From Chloroflexota bacterium (GTDB lineage Bacteria; Chloroflexota; Limnocylindria; Limnocylindrales; CSP1-4): DNA of 8,050 bases. This document shows, piece by piece, positions 6,260 to 8,050 of the stretch. The notes beneath the pieces are model-generated. The model had not been told where the DNA came from. It did no database searches and saw nothing but the letters and a program-made list of their open reading frames with translations. A program made the translations under genes and the position numbers. The DNA lies in the NCBI GenBank assembly GCA_021812735.1, contig JAKAMV010000432.1, forward strand, positions 1-8,050, read 5' to 3'. Every line of letters begins with the position of its first letter. Positions within the stretch are counted from its first letter, which is position 1.

Positions 6260-6862
6260 ATGCGACCAACGGCCCCGGACGGTTCACAGCCGAACCTCAT
6301 CGTCGCCTCACCTGGGCTCATCCAGGAACCCAGACTCGGGCCCCGTGAGGACGGGAGTCGCCGCTCGCCAACCCGATACCTGGGGCTGGACGTTCTCGCT
6401 CAGGCGCTCCTCGCCCGGCTGCGCGCCTGCGACGTGGCGATGCCCATCCGCGCGACCAGCCTCGGCTCGACGCCCGCAGACCGCGCGGTCCTTGGCCGCC
6501 GCCCGATGCCGGTCTTGGTCCTCGACCAGGCGGGCTGCATGCTCGGCGCCGCCGGCCCCCGCCAGCTCGCTGCTGCCGCGGGACTCCACCGCGTCGTGGC
6601 GGACGCCATGACCCCGGCGAACCGGCTGGGCCTGATCTCGGGCGCCGACCCCGCGCAGGTGCTGGAGGGTCCCCTGAAGCGGGACGGCTTCGCGATCGTG
6701 CGCTGGCGCGGACGCCTGCTCGCAGCAGAGATGGACGATCTCCGTTGCCAGGCACGGATCTACCGGATGCTCTCGGACTGGGGACGGGCCCGCTTCGGTC
6801 GAGGACAACCGAAGTGGGCACCGCGTGGGGCTCGATGTGCGTGCTTCTCAGCCGGGCGTTAG
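6260..6862 (+). CDS. Degenerate CBS-domain pair protein, possible remnant of an S2P-type protease
   Basis: A 200-residue product if begun at ATG 6260; TTG 6218 is an in-frame alternative. Residues 40-170 read like two CBS units. The first has CDVAMP, RPMPVLVLDQAGCMLG and a closing helix. The second has VVADAMTPANRLGLISGADP, LKRDGFAIVRWRGRLLA and AEMDDL. The V-x-D-x-M-T-P openings and 'V-D-x-G-x-L-x-G' strands are CBS hallmarks. The second unit recalls the CBS tail of site-2-protease-like M50 peptidases, but no HExxH or membrane helices are encoded here. CBS pairs usually bind adenine nucleotides. GC3 is high only from about 6385 to 6730. The N-terminal ~40 codons and the last ~30 look non-coding, and the motif-predicted start (GTG 6345) is one frame off. 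It is probably a truncated or frameshifted gene. Confidence 0.5.
   Translation: MRPTAPDGSQPNLIVASPGLIQEPRLGPREDGSRRSPTRYLGLDVLAQALLARLRACDVAMPIRATSLGSTPADRAVLGRRPMPVLVLDQAGCMLGAAGPRQLAAAAGLHRVVADAMTPANRLGLISGADPAQVLEGPLKRDGFAIVRWRGRLLAAEMDDLRCQARIYRMLSDWGRARFGRGQPKWAPRGARCACFSAGR
6294..6321 (+). promoter_or_regulatory. Tandem heptamer array upstream of the CBS-like gene
   Basis: ACCTCAT (6294-6300), GCCTCAC (6305-6311) and GGCTCAT (6315-6321) have core spacings of 11 and 10 bp. A GTG (6345-6347) follows after 23 nt, the same distance as at the other arrays. That GTG is not in the frame of the CBS-like domain, which suggests a frameshift downstream or an error in the sequence. Confidence 0.45.
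6788..6819 (+). terminator. Strong hairpin near the end of the CBS-like gene
   Basis: GCCCGCTTCGGT (6788-6799) can pair with ACCGAAGTGGGC (6808-6819) over 12 bp, with a single G-U wobble and an 8-nt loop. No U-tract follows, so termination is only possible, not shown. It lies inside the open frame of the CBS-like gene but beyond its domain and before the next promoter-like array, where a transcript end would be expected. Confidence 0.35.
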
Positions 6863-6884
6863 CCGCGACTCATCCAGCGTTCAT
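6845..6884 (+). promoter_or_regulatory. Four-copy 11-bp heptamer array upstream of the cupredoxin/lgt unit
   Basis: TTCTCAG (6845-6851), GCGTTAG (6856-6862), GACTCAT (6867-6873) and CGTTCAT (6878-6884) have 4-nt spacers CCGG, CCGC and CCAG. Three cores are TCA and the second is TTA, all in exact 11-bp register. The array ends 23 nt before ATG 6908, which supports that start over GTG 6899. It is the likely control site of the small membrane protein, cupredoxin and lgt genes. Confidence 0.6.
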
Positions 6885-6907
6885 CTGGCTCCCCGATCGT
6901 GGCGGCC

Positions 6908-7102
6908 ATGGACATCGTCGGCTTCGTCTTGATCGGCATCGCCGCGCTCATCGCCCTCGACCTCTTGGTCGCAGGCGGCGCGGTGACGGTCACGTGTGCC
7001 GGCACGATCGTCGGCGTCATGGCACACCCCGCCACCTGGCTGGTCATCCTGATCGTGGCCGTGATCCTCTTCGCGGGGATCGGAGCGCTCGCGTGGGCCT
7101 GA
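6908..7102 (+). CDS. Two-TM miniprotein
   Basis: A 64-residue protein, nearly all hydrophobic. There are two membrane helices (about residues 3-26 and 42-62) joined by a short loop with Cys30, His40 and Pro41. It is not recognised. ATG 6908 is chosen because the heptamer array ends 23 nt before it; GTG 6899 would add three residues. No Shine-Dalgarno is visible. Its 3' end overlaps the cupredoxin gene start (GTG 7093) by 10 nt, so the two are co-translated and may form one membrane complex. High GC3 throughout supports coding. Confidence 0.65.
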   Translation: MDIVGFVLIGIAALIALDLLVAGGAVTVTCAGTIVGVMAHPATWLVILIVAVILFAGIGALAWA

Positions 7103-7611
7103 GCGCGGCCCAGCGTCGGCTCGGGGGCCAGGGCCGCCTCCAGATCGTCGACATCGTGGTGGCGAACGGCTATCACCCCAGCGTCGTCGAGGCCCGGGCC
7201 GGCGTCCCGCTCCGCCTCGTCTTCCGCCGGCTCGACGCCCACGAGTGCTCGGACCGCGTAGTGTTCTCGGAGCCGCGCCTGATCCGACACCTCGCACCCG
7301 GCGCCGACACCATCATCGACCTCCCGGCAGCCGGTCCCGGCGATGCCAGATTCACGTGCGGGATGGGCCGGTACCGCGGTCGGATCGAGTGGCGGACCGA
7401 GCCGGGAGCCGGGGGTGGCGGCATCCGCGGCCGCGGCGCGTGGCCCTGGCTGCTGATGACGGCCCTGCTCACCCTGCTTCTCATGGCGTCGATCGCCGCC
7501 GACGCGCCGGTCCTGGTGACATGGATCGCGGTCATGACCACGAGCCTCGCCGTGGCGGTGTTCATCCTGCGCGCCGCGGCCCTGCTGCCGCGCGCACACG
7601 GCCGGCGCTGA
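7093..7611 (+). CDS. Cupredoxin-domain protein with two C-terminal membrane helices
   Basis: A 172-residue protein. Residues about 16-101 form a cupredoxin-like domain: LQIVDIVVANGYHPSVVEA, RAGVPLRLVFRR, HECSDRVVF (His50, Cys52) and FTCGMGRYRGRIEW (Cys89, Met91). This matches the cupredoxin_1-type domain found with copper-handling membrane proteins, where Cys/Met residues near the final strand bind Cu. A Gly-rich linker (104-115) leads to two membrane helices (about 117-135 and 139-163). No signal peptide precedes the domain, so by topology it may face the cytoplasm. GTG 7093 has GGAG (7082-7085) 7 nt upstream and overlaps the preceding stop. lgt begins 9 nt after its stop. Copper binding is inferred from the family. 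Confidence 0.83.
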   Translation: MGLSAAQRRLGGQGRLQIVDIVVANGYHPSVVEARAGVPLRLVFRRLDAHECSDRVVFSEPRLIRHLAPGADTIIDLPAAGPGDARFTCGMGRYRGRIEWRTEPGAGGGGIRGRGAWPWLLMTALLTLLLMASIAADAPVLVTWIAVMTTSLAVAVFILRAAALLPRAHGRR

Positions 7612-7620
7612 GGCCCGACT

Positions 7621-8050
7621 GTGCCGTTCGTCATTGACATCGACCCCGTCGCGTTCCGCGTCGCCGGCCTGGACATCCGCTGGTACGGCCTGACCCTCGT
7701 CCTCGCCATGCTGGTCGCCTACTCCGTCGCCGATCACGAGGCCCGCCGGAGGAGGCTCCCGGCGGGCCTCGTGGCCGACGCCGTCCTGTGGGTGGCGGTC
7801 GGGTCGCTGGTCGGCGGCCGGCTCCTCTACGTCCTCCAGAACGGCCTGCCCGACCTGGCCGCCCACCCGGCGCACCTGCTCATGGTGTGGACCGGGGGCC
7901 TCTCCTTCTACGGAGGCCTCGCGCTGGGCATCATCGCGATCATCGTCCTCGCCCGCCGCCGCGGCGTCGACTGGCTGACCGCCCTCGACGTGGCGGCGCC
8001 GGCGGCCGCCGTGGGCCAGGCGGTCGGCCACGTGGGGTGCCTCATCGGCG
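7621..8050 (+). CDS. lgt: Prolipoprotein diacylglyceryl transferase, 5' part
   Basis: The first 143 codons are present; the gene continues past the window end. Lgt transfers diacylglycerol from phosphatidylglycerol to the lipobox cysteine of preprolipoproteins in the plasma membrane. Recognisable features are the N-terminal IRWYGL, GGRLLYVL (65-72), the WTGGLSFYGGL loop (90-100) and the start of the signature APAAAVGQAVGHVGCLIG (126-143). GTG 7621 is preceded by GAGG (7610-7613) overlapping the previous stop, with 7-nt spacing, so the gene is in one unit with the cupredoxin gene. The signature normally reads G-R-x-G-N-F; here it is G-H-V-G-C-L, replacing the conserved Arg and Asn. It could therefore be a lineage variant or an Lgt paralogue. 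Confidence 0.9.
   Translation, partial: MPFVIDIDPVAFRVAGLDIRWYGLTLVLAMLVAYSVADHEARRRRLPAGLVADAVLWVAVGSLVGGRLLYVLQNGLPDLAAHPAHLLMVWTGGLSFYGGLALGIIAIIVLARRRGVDWLTALDVAAPAAAVGQAVGHVGCLIG

Noticed and set aside
6745..7092. N-terminal extension of the cupredoxin frame back to 6745
   Set aside because: The extension is Arg/His-rich with no domain, overlaps the miniprotein, and GTG 7093 has a good GGAG site.
6859..8031. 390-codon open frame on the minus strand across the cupredoxin and lgt genes
   Set aside because: Its product is low-complexity and charged, while the plus strand carries recognisable cupredoxin and Lgt motifs with overlapping starts.

Overview
The window is a high-GC bacterial chromosomal segment with strong G/C preference at third codon positions. 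It carries a PspA-family envelope-stress pair, a TlpA-like thioredoxin, a lipoprotein and metal-type membrane protein pair, a cupredoxin membrane protein and the start of lgt. The gene content and the Lgt variant would fit a high-GC Chloroflexota-type or actinobacterial genome. That is an impression only, because the window holds no phylogenetic marker. No rRNA, tRNA, CRISPR array, insertion sequence or phage gene was seen.

Layout: (1) 1-367 has no recognisable gene but holds a perfect 12-bp inverted repeat. (2) 420-2906 (+) encodes a possible 40-codon leader ORF, a one-TM coiled-coil protein of the TPM-associated type that lacks its TPM domain, and PspA. (3) 3238-3887 (+) encodes two small unknown proteins in tight succession. 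(4) 3902-4420 shows no gene. (5) 4435-5031 (+) encodes a membrane-anchored TlpA/ResA-like thioredoxin. (6) 5183-6165 (-), convergent with it, encodes a lipoprotein and a four-TM protein with a CC-x-HH motif, overlapping by GTGA. (7) About 6260-6862 (+) encodes a degenerate pair of CBS-like units. (8) 6908-8050 (+) encodes a two-TM miniprotein, a cupredoxin-plus-TM protein and lgt, which runs off the window; all are tightly overlapped or abutted.

The most striking signal is regulatory. Five transcription units are each preceded by two to four direct repeats of a heptamer ending in YTCA plus one base (nnYTCAn). The repeats recur every 11 bp (one gap is 10 bp), and the last one ends 22-23 nt before a candidate start codon at 420, 3238, 6165 (minus), 6345 and 6908. 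Heptamers with 4-nt spacers are the architecture of OmpR/PhoB-family binding sites. These first genes lack clear Shine-Dalgarno sequences, while several downstream genes have good ones, which suggests leaderless first genes. The array may mark a local envelope/metal-stress regulon, or it may be a general promoter element of this organism.

Inferred theme: cell-envelope stress and periplasmic metal/thiol handling. PspA and its membrane partner, a thiol oxidoreductase, a His-His lipoprotein with a CC-HH membrane protein, a Cys/Met cupredoxin and Lgt (which lipidates lipoproteins) sit together, and most sit under the same repeat array.
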